A stretch of 64,000 nucleotides of DNA. It comes from Lineus longissimus (Eukaryota > Nemertea > Pilidiophora > Heteronemertea > Lineidae). Below, one piece after another: positions 1 to 11,200 of the stretch. Numbering within the stretch: position 1 is the stretch's first letter; each line of letters opens with the position of its first letter. The notes beneath the pieces were generated by a model. It was given only the letters and a program-made list of their open reading frames with translations. It was not told the origin of the DNA and did no database searches. Where the stretch lies: NCBI RefSeq assembly GCF_910592395.1, contig NC_088312.1, positions 19,413,292 through 19,477,291 of the forward strand, given 5' to 3'. The translations under genes and the position numbers were made by a program.

Positions 1-480
1 TAGGTACAGCTTTTGGTATGGATTACAATGCAATATTCAGGTTAAGATCTGGTGAGTAACTGGTGAACTTGAAGTGGTGATGACCACGGCAATTTTGTCA
101 AAATACTGTTACCCGTGAGACACCAGCAAGACGAATAACAACTGACCAACTTTGTGTGCCGTAATATTGCCACATGAAAGGTACCGGGGTTTTAAAGCGG
201 GCGTTCGTGGGGCAAACTCCTTGGCGCCAAAGAATATGTCTGCCATGTTGGAGAAAATGACGCGATACCATAGAAAACCCTAGACAGAGGGGTGATAGAG
301 TCGCCGACGGTAGGGCACTAATCATTGCATGTGCGTCAAAGTAAGGAGCAGCCGCCTCCATGCATGGACCACATTCGACGTCACCTTCGCCGTCATCTCG
401 GAACATCTCGGACATTTCCGGAAGGTCGTCGGAAGTAACCGGGATTTTCCGTGATGCCGATAATCAATCTTGACACGAGA
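1..480. repeat. Segment A, first copy of a locus duplication
   Basis: Positions 1-480 are closely similar to 6451-6830 in the same orientation; for example both contain a run beginning gtaactggtgaacttgaagt. Each copy lies upstream of a copy of the same rhodopsin-type receptor, so the segment marks the left part of a duplicated unit. The repeat runs off the left edge, so more copies may lie outside. No coding capacity was recognised in it. Confidence 0.75.
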
Positions 481-639
481 GGCGCTGATTTCCGTCCTTA
501 CAATGCCTCTAGTACTGGTACGTTGCAACGATCTTGAAAAGCAGTACCGCGGGTCCACACCTGGATTGACCATGTTTTTACTACTTGAATTGAGATTTGT
601 GAATGTTAAGTGGTTGAGCTTGAGGAGGATAATTTGAGT

Positions 640-3600
640 GATCATTTATATTTGAAATTCTCCTTTGGAGTATGTGTCAAGCCTGACGCAGGTGGCAGTG
701 AAATGCATATATTGGAATGAGAATAGGCAACTTGTATGGGACAAGCCTGGTATTCATGTTAGGTATTACCAAATTTTGCAAGAAAAACTGGCCTTGTTAG
801 ATGTGGCAGATGCTGCCTCTTTGAATGACCGTGATTCAGCTCAGTCGTATGTTAATAGATTGGTAGATGGGCTCAATGATGCTATTCACACTGCAGCTAT
901 TGAGTCTGGCTGTTCTCAGAAGTGTTGCCGTAGCCTAAGGCCCACTGGTGTGCTGGCCTCTACAGGCTCAGAGGTGCTATGCGGTTTTGGTGGCATCTCT
1001 GGGTTTGCAATGGCTGCCCTAGGACCGGAGTTGTTTTTGGGTGCTGGAAGTTCTTGAAGAAGCAATTTCGTAGAGTATCTCGACGCTCTTTGCACCAGGT
1101 TTTTTATAAGCCTATAACTAATCTTAGCCATTTATTCAAAGCTGGCGACTGTAAAAAGTTCTGGAATACCCTGAAGAAGCATGCACCGACCAATTATTCT
1201 ATTTTGAGTACAAACGATTTCACCAAACATTTTCGTAACATTATGTATGGTGTCGACGATCTGGATCCATTTCAGGCTTCTCTGAGTAGTCATGTTTTTG
1301 AGTCTAATTGTGACAAGTACCTCGAAAGCTATTATACGGCGGAAGACATCCGGTTGGCCATGTGTGCCCTGAAGAGGGGAAAGGCTGCTGGTGTCGATGA
1401 CATAACTGCCGAGCATCTACAGGACGGTCTTTTCCCGCAGTGATATTTTCTGTAATTTATTTAATGTGATGCTGAGTTGGCATGTTGTATGCCCTGAATT
1501 GTTGTTTGGTACTATTACACCAGTTCTAAAGAAGCCAACTCTGTTCCTTAATGACCCGTTTAGCTATAGACCGATTACCGTCAGTAAAATTTATTCTGAG
1601 GGACTGGATTCCTTATTAATCCCAGAAACTACCATTCATAACTCTCAATTTGGATTCAGAGATGGCTTGGGCATTGATCACGCTTCTAGTTTTTTACATG
1701 AACTTGTTAGATATTTTAATCAGAGGGGAAGTCCTGTTTACCTATACAGCCTTGACGCTGAGAGTGAGAAGTGTTTTGGGTATGGCACGCTGGTTTATCT
1801 TACAATCTTTTTTTAAGAGGATACCCCTTAAAGGGAAGGGCCCGCCCAAAAATGGGGAGTTTTGGACGGCCCGGTCAAAACCTTAGGCGGGAATAAGGTT
1901 TCATTGATAAATATAAGGAGTTTCAAGGACCCCAAAACACTTGCAAGGTTTAAGAAATACTGGTCTGTCATTGGTTTACGTTTTCTTATCATCAACATAC
2001 TCTCATCTTGAAAAATAAGACAATATTTACGACCGATGCGACCAATTTTTACATTCATTTTGCAACATTATCGTTAACGCGCCCCTTGTAGATTCGTAAG
2101 GTACTACATGTATTTGGATGTTTTGCGACAAACTGCCTAGTCTAGTTTCTTCGCTTGCGGATAAACGAATAAGTTACACTGCCGTTCCTTACTGTTGGAA
2201 TCGAAGGAGAGGGGTATATTCATCTGATGTTGCTAAGTTCTTTTTTGGAGTCTTCAAGGCCTAGCCTTCCACTGTCAAATACAGTAAGCTATCCCGATGA
2301 AAACTGATGCGCCCAGGTATGTGTAACGTTACTCATGAAAGCATACATCACATACACGGCGTTTTGTCTGGTATCGCTATATATATCATGTTCGTATCGT
2401 AATCAGTCCTCTTTCTAAGGTTATTTGGTTTCCATCGTTTCCACGTCCCCACCCGACTCAAAGTCCATATATATGTAATACTATTTTTTGCATTCTCCAT
2501 CTTTTCTTTGCTAAAACATCACTTCTATTACAATTGACGATGTAACATGTCCTAACTGCATTCCGCTATCATCGCCGACTTTATTTATATACCAGAAAAC
2601 TGGCCTCTGTGTAGCCGATTATGTAACCCATAGTGGAAACAGCTGACAGCACCCAGGGGATCCACGTGCTGCTCGCGAATTTTCAACTCGTAGTAAACAA
2701 AAAGTTGTAAAGTTATGTAAATAAGCTTCCTTATATGGAACTAGTGACGTCACACAGTAGTTTGTAATTTCGCTACAGATGTCACTACTGCTTTCGGTTG
2801 TAAGACGATATCTTATATGTGAGGTACACTTATCTTCAGGCTGTTGTTAAATGGAAGGGCGTCTCAGGCACTCAGTTTGATGTTACATGGGGCATTCGAC
2901 AGGGAAGCATCCTATCGCCTGTATTATCTAATATGTTTTACTTCAGGATCTTTCTAACTCTGAGTACGGGTGTCGTATTGCGAGATACATCTTCAATGAT
3001 ATTGCCTATGCTGATGATATTTGCCTGCTTTCAGTAAGTGTACCTGGGTTGCAGGCCCTACTTGGCAAGTGTTGTCAATAGTGTATAACCTTTGGGAAGC
3101 GTATACTCTCCTGCTCACCGGTCTGGTGTCTTTGTTCTAACCGTATTACTAGTACCGTTTCTATTGACATACTTGGAACCACATTTACCTCTGATCTTTT
3201 GGCTAAGTCTCATGTAGTAAAAGGGTCTCCTCTGCTAGACGGCGTGCCTTCAGTCTTATGAGTAATAGTTTTTCTTCTCCGGGGCTGTCTACTGAGGTTA
3301 AACGTTATCTCTTGAAAACGGCGTGTGTCCAATTTCAACATTTGGTCGTCATGCTATTGAACAGTCTACCTTGGAAAGTTTCAAGAGTAACATGATAAAA
3401 CGTACCCTTCGGCTACCTAAGAGGAGCCACCATAGCCATCTGCTTAAAGCCCTGGATATAGTATATCTCGAGTTTCTGATCTTTTGTGTGAGTATAGGGC
3501 CAACCTGCTTAACTGAATATTTGGACGCGATTCCCCATGTCGGAAGCTTTGTCTGAATGGATATATCCTGGCTCCATTCTTAGGGTACGGTGATTTTGAA

Positions 3601-3950
3601 CATTTCGAAAGACGGTTGTCATGACCCACTTGATCTATTCTATTCTGTGCGGATTTGCCCGCTGGGCCGGCCGGGCGGCCGGTTATCTGCCCCCGAGAAT
3701 GGGATCGTGGACTCCCTGAAGACCGGCTCGGCGGAGCGAACTCTCACTGAATTATTGGTCAAGGCTTTTTTAGCTTTTATTGGCTTTCGGTGTTTCTGAT
3801 CAATGTACTTTGATGTAAATGTGATTGTAAATATGTATTATTAAATGTTTTATCGGCAAATGTGAAATGTGACTGAATGTTGATTCTCTAATTGAGTCCT
3901 TATCAGGAGGTTTTAATAAATAAATGATAAAAAATAAAAAATAAAATAAT
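640..3950 (+). mobile_element. Decayed non-LTR retrotransposon (LINE), 5' truncated
   Basis: Broken reverse transcriptase frames run left to right. 979-1443 ends in the RT motif KRGKAAGVDDITAEHL. 1466-1780 carries ITPVLKKP, then YRPITV and SQFGFRDGLG. 2806-2945 carries WGIRQGSILSPVLSN. 2995-3035 carries the catalytic block AYADDICLL. Around 3370-3470 there is a C-terminal segment rich in basic residues. The order matches the finger-palm blocks of LINE reverse transcriptases (known family pattern). Frames are interrupted by stops and shifts, so the copy is dead. The 3' end is marked by an AT-rich tail of ataaa/aaaaat units at about 3915-3950. An unrelated piece of about 1 kb interrupts it. The clade (CR1-like or other) is not decided. 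Confidence 0.85.
1815..2800. other. About 1 kb insertion inside the LINE
   Basis: LINE coding similarity stops near 1814, after a block reading VWHAGLSYNL in one frame, and resumes near 2806. That leaves about 985 bases where roughly 60-90 would be expected. The inserted stretch has no recognisable ORF, and I found no clear terminal inverted repeat. It could be a non-autonomous element or unrelated DNA. Its borders are approximate. Confidence 0.5.
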
Positions 3951-4544
3951 GTTTCGATTTGCAAAGAGGCTATCGCATCACCACTAAGCCCACGAAAATG
4001 ATTTCTGCCCTACGCTGCATTTATAGTTCTCAATAAAAACACCTTAAAACCCACCAGAAAGTGTCAGGTTTTATTGATAAAAATCATATTTTGTTACTTA
4101 TTGATAAAATAAAACGTTTTATGAGAGAATGTGGCACTAATTCGGCCTGAATGTGACTTGCAGTCTTAACTGGTGACGTAAGATTATGAACACTTGAATC
4201 TCAGGTTGCCTATATCCAGATGGCGCAACTGATCAATTCCAGTGTCTCAATTTTTTATTTTGGTACTGTGCGAGTATGGCCGAGAAAATGATGCTTTTGC
4301 ATGACCATTTTCTTTCTAGGGGCGATGGTGAAGTAATTTCTTTCGATGCTGTCTTGCAAATTATTTCAGGACTTCTGGTTGAGGTTCCTGTTGTGACTTC
4401 GCTATATTCATTCTCATACATGTTCTCGATATCTGAAAGTGTCTTGAAAAAGCGTGGATCGTCGCGAAGTCATATCAAGGAACATGTACATGTATACCGA
4501 CTGATGGTCATTTGCGTCAAGTTAAGTTTGAAACTATAAGATCA
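3951..4544 (+). other. Upstream and probable 5' UTR region of the receptor gene
   Basis: No independent gene is recognised. The part from about 4276 to 4520 is conserved with the second receptor copy at 7267-7500 and reads open in one frame in both. It is in a different frame from the receptor and has no recognised domain. It is most simply a duplicated 5' untranslated or promoter region, though a small upstream ORF cannot be excluded. Confidence 0.45.
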
Positions 4545-5624
4545 ATGTTGACCGAAGGTCTAATTAAGATGAACTATTCAAAGGATGGCGTCTCCACCGC
4601 AGCTGTACAGAACTCCACCCTGAGGTTGATATGCGATGTGCGAAGACTGCTGACCGAGCCAAACCTGATCCTCCTTTCTAAAGTCGCGGCGTTTCTTTTG
4701 AACTACACATGGTGTTTCCTCATTCCATTATGTTATATAGGGAATGGACTAGCTCTGCTTGGTAGTCTTCCTAGAGCCAGTAAAAGCTCAGCGTATCTTT
4801 ACATGACGGTGCTAGCTTGCAGTGAAACCATTGCCCTAACTAGAGTAGCATTAAGATTTTACAGTTACTTTGGAATTGAAATCAGTGATCTATTTTGCCA
4901 AATAGACATATACGTAGTGACTTTTCTGAATTATTTCCAGGCATACATTGTATTAATGCTGACCTTTGAACGGGCTCTGGCTGTAAATATGCCACTCAGA
5001 GTAGCTGGGTTATTTTCGGTAAAGAAAGGAACGGTTGCTCTGTTTTTCACAATGGTGTTTTCCGCCATTGCGCCAGTTTATAATCTCATTTACACGGTGA
5101 GTTATAGTAGCCAGTGCCTATACTATGTAGAGGGTCCATCATGGGAGTCTATTTTAGATGGTATTTACCTGAAAGAAAATATATTCTTCGTGTACTTGCC
5201 ATTTTCCGTACTAATGATCAGTAACGTAACAATTATCGTCGGTATGGCGAGATCGGCCAAGGCTCGGAAACAACAGGGAAGAACACAAGACCAGCGTGAC
5301 TCTCAGATCGCCAGGGATCGTCAAATCACCGTCATCTGTCTATTAGTTTCGTTTGTTTACTTGATCCTTAATGCACCAATGAACATATTTCTGAGCTTCA
5401 AGGAAGAGACACTTGTATTGCCTGGTTGGGAATATAGATGGACTTGTGAACGCACCCTGACAACTCATATAATCCGTGGGATATGTGATTTACTGGCTAA
5501 TCTGAATTACTGCCTGAACGGATACCTCTACTGCCTCAGCGGTGCATCATTTCGGGTTGAAGTGAAGACGTCTGTTGTTCGATTAAGCAAGGCGATAAAG
5601 AAATGTTTTACTCGCTGTGATTGA
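4545..5624 (+). CDS. Rhodopsin-family (class A) G protein-coupled receptor, orphan peptide-receptor type
   Basis: A single-exon frame of 359 residues from the ATG at 4545; a second ATG lies eight codons on. The frame is open for 11 more codons upstream without an ATG. Seven hydrophobic segments are visible. TM1 has the conserved Asn in YIGNGLALLG. TM3 starts with the Cys of LFCQIDIY, matched by a Cys in loop 2 (SSQCLYY). TM5 has the Pro in YLPFSVLMISN, and TM6 is preceded by DRQITVICLLVSF. The usual DRY is ERA, and the usual NPxxY is NGYLY followed by CLSG, as in many invertebrate FMRFamide-receptor-like proteins. TM2 has Glu where Asp is usual. NYS and NST near the N-terminus are possible glycosylation sites. 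Ligand unknown. The basic, Gln-rich third loop (ARKQQGRTQDQRDSQ) fits G-protein coupling. A truncated tandem copy follows at 7267. Confidence 0.88.
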   Translation: MLTEGLIKMNYSKDGVSTAAVQNSTLRLICDVRRLLTEPNLILLSKVAAFLLNYTWCFLIPLCYIGNGLALLGSLPRASKSSAYLYMTVLACSETIALTRVALRFYSYFGIEISDLFCQIDIYVVTFLNYFQAYIVLMLTFERALAVNMPLRVAGLFSVKKGTVALFFTMVFSAIAPVYNLIYTVSYSSQCLYYVEGPSWESILDGIYLKENIFFVYLPFSVLMISNVTIIVGMARSAKARKQQGRTQDQRDSQIARDRQITVICLLVSFVYLILNAPMNIFLSFKEETLVLPGWEYRWTCERTLTTHIIRGICDLLANLNYCLNGYLYCLSGASFRVEVKTSVVRLSKAIKKCFTRCD

Positions 5625-6450
5625 TTATAAGTAAATATGGATGCAAAGCCTGGTCATTTGGCCACGTCAGGACAGAGGAGTCAAAGGAATCAAGGAACTC
5701 CGGGTCTACGGTTTCCTCCTATATTACGTTACATATAGCCAAAAATGTTAGAACTAAAAGGAATCAGCTACCAATTTGGGGAAGGATCTATCCGCTAATG
5801 ACCTATTTTACTTACTGTTTCTGAATACCCCAGACCAGGCGGAAAAACATATGGCCACCTCATCAGACCACGGATTGTAACATCGAGAGTTCGAGAAGCC
5901 CGATATACGTCCAATAGAAAACGGATTAAAAAGCGAATGGTGGGGATGTCACTTCATCATTTCATATTCAGCAGATGAAGTCGCGATTGGCTGCCTCGGG
6001 AGCTCACTTTACATCTGTAAATCAGGTTTTGAAAGTCTCCTTCATTGTCAGTAGCGCATGGGGCAACCAATGGAAACCTTCACCAGTATGAATATTTGAA
6101 CGCCAAATACATGAAGGTTCTGAAGAGACACATGGCCTTTCAAATGTGTGCGGTTCGTCCTAGAACATCCAATCCTATGGGACATTTTAAACTATTGAAC
6201 CTGCTTGCTCATCGTCGAAGTCCATGCTCAGAAAATCAATATACGCGTAAAATGCAATCGCATTATTTGCTGATTCTGGTAACTACCAGGATTATGTTCC
6301 TGGATAGGCTAATTAGTGACATTACTTCGGGCGGATCTGTCTTTGGTCTGGTATGATGAAAACATGATGAGGATGCAGATATAGGGGACTACTTGGTGTA
6401 TTCCAGGGAGTGTATGACGTACCCACTGGACATATACGTGTACATTAAAG
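5625..6450. other. Spacer between receptor copies
   Basis: This holds the 3' flank of the intact receptor. An ATTAAA-like hexamer near 5923 could serve as polyadenylation signal, but this is weak. No gene, RNA or mobile element was recognised. Confidence 0.4.
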
Positions 6451-6830
6451 TAGGTACAGCTCCGGGTATGGATTCCAATACGGTATTCAGGTTACTCTCT
6501 GGTAAGTAACTGGTGAACTTGAAGTGGTGATGACCACGGCAATTTCGACAAAATACTCTGTTGCCGTTGAGACACCGACACGCCCAATCACAACTGACTA
6601 AATTTCTGTGCCTCATTCATGGGCCAAAACAAGTAGGAGGACGTCATAGCACAGACGTGATCGAGTCGCCGATGGAAGGGCACTAATCACTGCATATGTA
6701 TCGATGTAAAAAGTGGCCTCCACGGACCACATTTGACGTCATCTTCACCGTCATCTCGGAACATCCCGGTCATTTTCGGAAGGTCGACGGAAGTAATCAG
6801 GGTTTTTCGTGATGCCGAGAATAACGGCCT
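6451..6830. repeat. Segment A, second copy of a locus duplication
   Basis: Direct repeat of 1-480, with scattered substitutions and a deletion of about 100 bases relative to the first copy. Distance to the receptor copy is about 0.4 kb here but about 3.8 kb in copy one. The difference is essentially the LINE at 640-3950, so the LINE either entered copy one after duplication or was lost from this copy. Confidence 0.75.
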
Positions 6831-7192
6831 GAATATATAGGTTTACGCAATTGGGCGCACTACTCACATAGCTTTTTCGTAGATTGAATCCCCGCAGTGC
6901 ACTGTGGGTACAGTTTGCACATAATATGAGAACATGAAAAGTTTATATATCATTTCTCTAAGATTGAGACAAAGTCAAAGAACGCATCAAAGCCGCGTCG
7001 TTTGTTAAACAAGACAATTGGGGGAAAAGGGAAATGTAATTGCTATAGAATACAGTACACAAGCTTTATTCTATCTAAAAGCAGAAGGATATATGAATAC
7101 AATAAAGTTAACTTGATGCTACCTCTTCCTTTTTTTCTATTTGTTTTCGAAAATACAGAAGAGCAAAAATAGGTCGGGGTGGTACATACAGG

Positions 7193-7219
7193 CAGAGTCT
7201 TTTAAATAAAAGACTCTGA
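7193..7219. repeat. AGAGTC-type short hairpin, copy 1
   Basis: Perfect inverted repeat cagagtctttta / taaaagactctg around a short AT centre. Related hairpins occur at 18175-18208 and 60751-60786, so this looks like a dispersed very short element and not a chance palindrome. Confidence 0.6.
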
Positions 7220-7266
7220 TACAACAGTGCCAGACGTAGGGATAGAAAAGGAAGCCGCAATATGAT

Positions 7267-7985
7267 GCTAGCATGGCCATTTTCTTTCTAGGAGCGATGG
7301 TAAAGTGATTTATTTCGATGCTGTCTTGCAAATTAATGTTGGAATTTCTAGTTGAAGTTCATGTTGTGACTTCGCTGTGTTCATTCTCATATATGTTCTC
7401 GGTTTCTGAAAGTGTCTTGAAAAAGCGTGGATCGTCGCGAGGTCATATCAAGGTATACCGACTAAGGATTATCTGCATCAAATCAACTTCAAGGCGATTA
7501 GATCAATGTTGACCGAAGGTCAAAGGATGACCAAATCAAACGATGGCGTCTCCACCGTAGCTGCACAGAACCCCACCCTGAGGTTGATATGAGGTTGATA
7601 TGCGATGGTATCACAATGGTATTTTGCGCCATTGCGCCAATTGATAATCTCATTTCAGAGTGATGATAATCAGTGCATGTACTTAATTGATGGCTAATAA
7701 GGGGAGTCCATTTTTAATGATATTTACCTCAAAGAAAACATATTGCTTGTGTACTTGCCATTTTCCCTACTGATGATCATTAACGTAACAATCATCGTCG
7801 GTATGGCGAGATCAGCCAAGGCTCGGAAACAACAGGGAAGAACACAAGACCAACGTGACTCTCAGAATGCCAAGGATCGTCAAATTACCATCATCTGCTT
7901 GTTGGTTTCTTTGATATACTTGATCCTTAATGCACCACTGTACATATTTCTGAGCTTGAAGAACAAAAAAAAGTGTATTCCGAGT
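7267..7985 (+). pseudogene. Truncated second copy of the rhodopsin-type receptor
   Basis: 7267-7560 matches 4310-4620 of the intact copy. The sequence then duplicates gaggttgatat at a junction and jumps to the equivalent of about 5050, losing roughly 410 bases that encode TM1 to TM4. The part from 7743 keeps TM5, the third loop (ARKQQGRTQDQRDSQ) and TM6 almost unchanged. Similarity ends after ILNAPLYIFLSL at about 7965, so TM7 is missing, and stops lie between the retained blocks. A functional seven-helix receptor is not possible. The retained loop and TM6 are strikingly similar to copy one, which implies a recent duplication. Confidence 0.85.
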
Positions 7986-8112
7986 CACTGTCATCAGATT
8001 CTCCACCTTAAAGGAAGACGCGAGTTATGGTCTGACATGAAAGTAGTTTCGGTGAGAATTGCCGAATATGTCTTGCCAAGCTTACATGTACGGTAGACAT
8101 ATTCCCAAGTGC

Positions 8113-8118
8113 TTTATT
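8113..8118 (-). terminator. Polyadenylation signal of the class C receptor gene
   Basis: AATAAA on the minus strand about 146 bases beyond the stop codon at 8264. It is the first canonical hexamer downstream. The class C receptor and the broken receptor copy converge here tail to tail. Confidence 0.55.
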
Positions 8119-8263
8119 CAATATCTTGGTTCTTTGTGTCATAAAACCCAAGAAATTAGGACAATACAAATGACACTTCTTTCTTGGGTTTAAAAGCTAA
8201 TGTTGTATGTAAGATGGGCTTAAAAGCTAAAGTTGTACGCAAGATGTACAATACGAGATTTTC

Positions 8264-11200
8264 CTAGGCTATGCTGCTTATGCCCATTTCTCCCAAATGG
8301 CCGTTAGGGTGCGCAGGTGAGGTGAACTGAGATGGCGCTGGAGAGGAAACTCTGGACGCAGCCGATGGTGTTCTAGACCTAAACCCGTCCGGTCCGATCT
8401 GGGATTGAAGGAATTTCAAATCGTCATCACTGACGTAAAATACTGCATAAAGTTTCGGCACAAACAGCAAAATGAGCACAACGTACGAATTTACAATAAT
8501 GGCCACGATCAGAAACAACACCTTTGAGAACTCGCTACTGGCTGTGAAATACGTTGGTATGAAAGCTAGCCATAGGATCAATGTTGTATACACGTTGAAG
8601 CTGATGAAACGTGTTTCGTTAAAGTTCTGCGGTACCTTCCGTGCCTTGACTGCGTAGAATGTGCAGGCCAGGACCAGACAGACGTTGTAGCCGAGGGAGG
8701 CGATCAGGCCCCATCGCGGCAGCGTGCAGCCTAGCTCCACGTAGGGTTTTGTCTCGTTCGGCATGTATTTCGTAGGCTGAGGCGTTTCCAAGATGGCGGA
8801 GACTACTGTCAGGATGATCTGAAATGAGATGAAGACAATGTGAAAGCCACCTTAGCAAAACTGCGGAGAAGAAATTAAAATTTTTTTTTATGAATGGCGT
8901 AGTGCTATTATCAAGCCGTCAGTCAGTCGGGCATGCGTGCTATGTGATACAGCCACCCGCAATTAAATTGCATTTGATCGATACGTATTCTAAAATTGCA
9001 GATGATTTAAGAGCATTATGCTTGGTATTCATCAAGCAATTATTTGGGCGTTGGGCGATATTTTTCAAAACCCACTCCAATCATTTTTGCCATAATGCGA
9101 CATTTATAGCCAGTTCTCAACATGTCCAACAGCCGCAGGTCATCATATCAAACAGGGCTCCAGAATATCGGGGAGAGAAAGTCAATGCATTTATTTCAAG
9201 GGTGTGTAATTTGGGCGCTGAAGGCAAGTGGCAGCCAAGAGGTATGAAAGACAAAACGCCTTTGTCATCAGGATAATGATACCATATCATTTGACCAAGC
9301 ACTGCACACGACAGATCATTGATTCAAACCGCTATTCTATAGTGATTATCGGATGTAATTTGCCATAAAAGATATACATGTACCATACTTTCACCGCTCT
9401 ATGGCCCGAGGCCCCCTAAACTATTTTATCGTCACAGTTGTGATCAGCGTGACGTCGGTATCTGCACCAAGACGTCACAGGATAGATCCATGGCTCCAGG
9501 AGGCGCCTTGATAGTGCATCGTGCCACGTGGAAATTGTCGATGCGTGGAGAGCTAACTCGGCTCAAATCGGAGTCAACATCAGAAAAGCGCGATCATTCA
9601 GTCAGATTAGAATTTTTCCTTTTTTGGTGCAATTTGTTGTTGGAAACTATGTAAAATAGGAGGTGACTGGGCAGCCGACAGCTGGGTAATATTACCCTTA
9701 AAAATGCCAATGGTCCTAAGCACATTTAGTTCTATGCAATTAATTTGGAGAGACAATGGATAAGCGACATCAAGTTGTGTAAATAGTCATAAGAAATCCT
9801 GTTGATTTTCTCATTCTGTTAACCTAATGGATAGATGTGACAGCCGCAAGTGTATAGTAATTGTGGCATAATATTAAGGGTTAATGTCCGTTTCTTCGCC
9901 ACTACACAACAGACGCAAACATCACTTCAGATTTCCTCAGGATACTGTTCCATTGATGTCGACCAGTACACGGCGTCGCGGACTAGATATGAGGATTTGA
10001 ATGTGAACGACGGGCTGATTAGGCAAATGCATTGGAATAGGGCCAAGTGTAACTAATGATTTGTAGAAGTACTGGCCAGGGTATCTCTTGCGCGCCCTTC
10101 CGGATATGCATCAATAGGGATGGCAACTGTCCAATATGGATGGCGGCCATATATATCAATTGTAGATGTCGTGATTTGTCACTGATCTAATTTATTTTAA
10201 AGCGAAATTTCACCAAAAAGGTTTTGTTCAGAGGATTTAGTTAAAGTCTTAATAATAGAGAAAAGACAACAACATCCATTTGGGCATCATTAATCGAAGG
10301 GCGCGGTAGAGGCGTTCACCATTGGCTCATCTTTAAAAAAGAAAGAGACTGGTCAATTTACCGATGCCCTGAGCAGCAAGTATTGATTTCTCAGTCAACT
10401 CAACTTTAGGTTATTCGTATGCAATGAGATTATAAAATCATCCAAAACACCAAGGGTGCATGATTCATTTCCCCTTCTCAAAGTTTAATAGCCGATTTAA
10501 CATGGTTCCGTACAATGTTTGTTTAATGTCCTATTGATGAGTCGTGCTGGTGCACCTGTGACCACACCCAGCTTTATGAGGTCGAAAACAATGCTGAATG
10601 GACATAAAATACGAAATCAATAATTATTGCACTGATGAGGCCAATTCTTTGACAATTTAAGGCTGATTATTGATTATTGTCAGTAACCATGGCTGTGATA
10701 TATTGATAATGCCTGTAATCCGGTTTATCAGCAACAGGACATAACTTGTATGGATTATCTCATGAAAACGAATCGTACATGATCTAAATGAGCAGGAAAT
10801 AATGCGGTCAATGAAAACGACAGTTTTGATATCATTTATCATTGCCGCATGGCCGCGGTAGGTCTCTCGTTTTACATAACGCCTGTTTCTGTAATACAGC
10901 ATACAATTATGAGATGACTTTGGGTTCGATGAAGCATTTTTAACAACATGCCTGTGTTCTCGCAATCGCCTTCACTCGAAACCTCCCATAAGACACAAAT
11001 AAAGAGGTGATTTGCTCTTATGTAAATGCAAAGCAAATGTTGGTATCTCCTCAATCAAACTTACCTGAAACCCGGTGAGTGTCCCACAAATAACAATCTG
11101 AGCAGTAAGATGGATGAATCGTGGTGGCACCTTAGACGTCCGCCCCGAGATAAAGATGGCGTATATCCTTCTCGTCTTCGCCAACAGAGGGCAGTACGTT

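Noticed and set aside
3585-3799. Separate small gene with a GC-rich patch
   Set aside because: It falls in the 3' part of the LINE before its AT-rich tail.
8890-9276. Open frame of 128 codons
   Set aside because: It lies in the class C receptor intron, on the opposite strand, with no recognisable motif.
10520-10600. Hammerhead ribozyme
   Set aside because: ttgatgag and cgaaaa are present, but the first core base is wrong and stem II does not pair.
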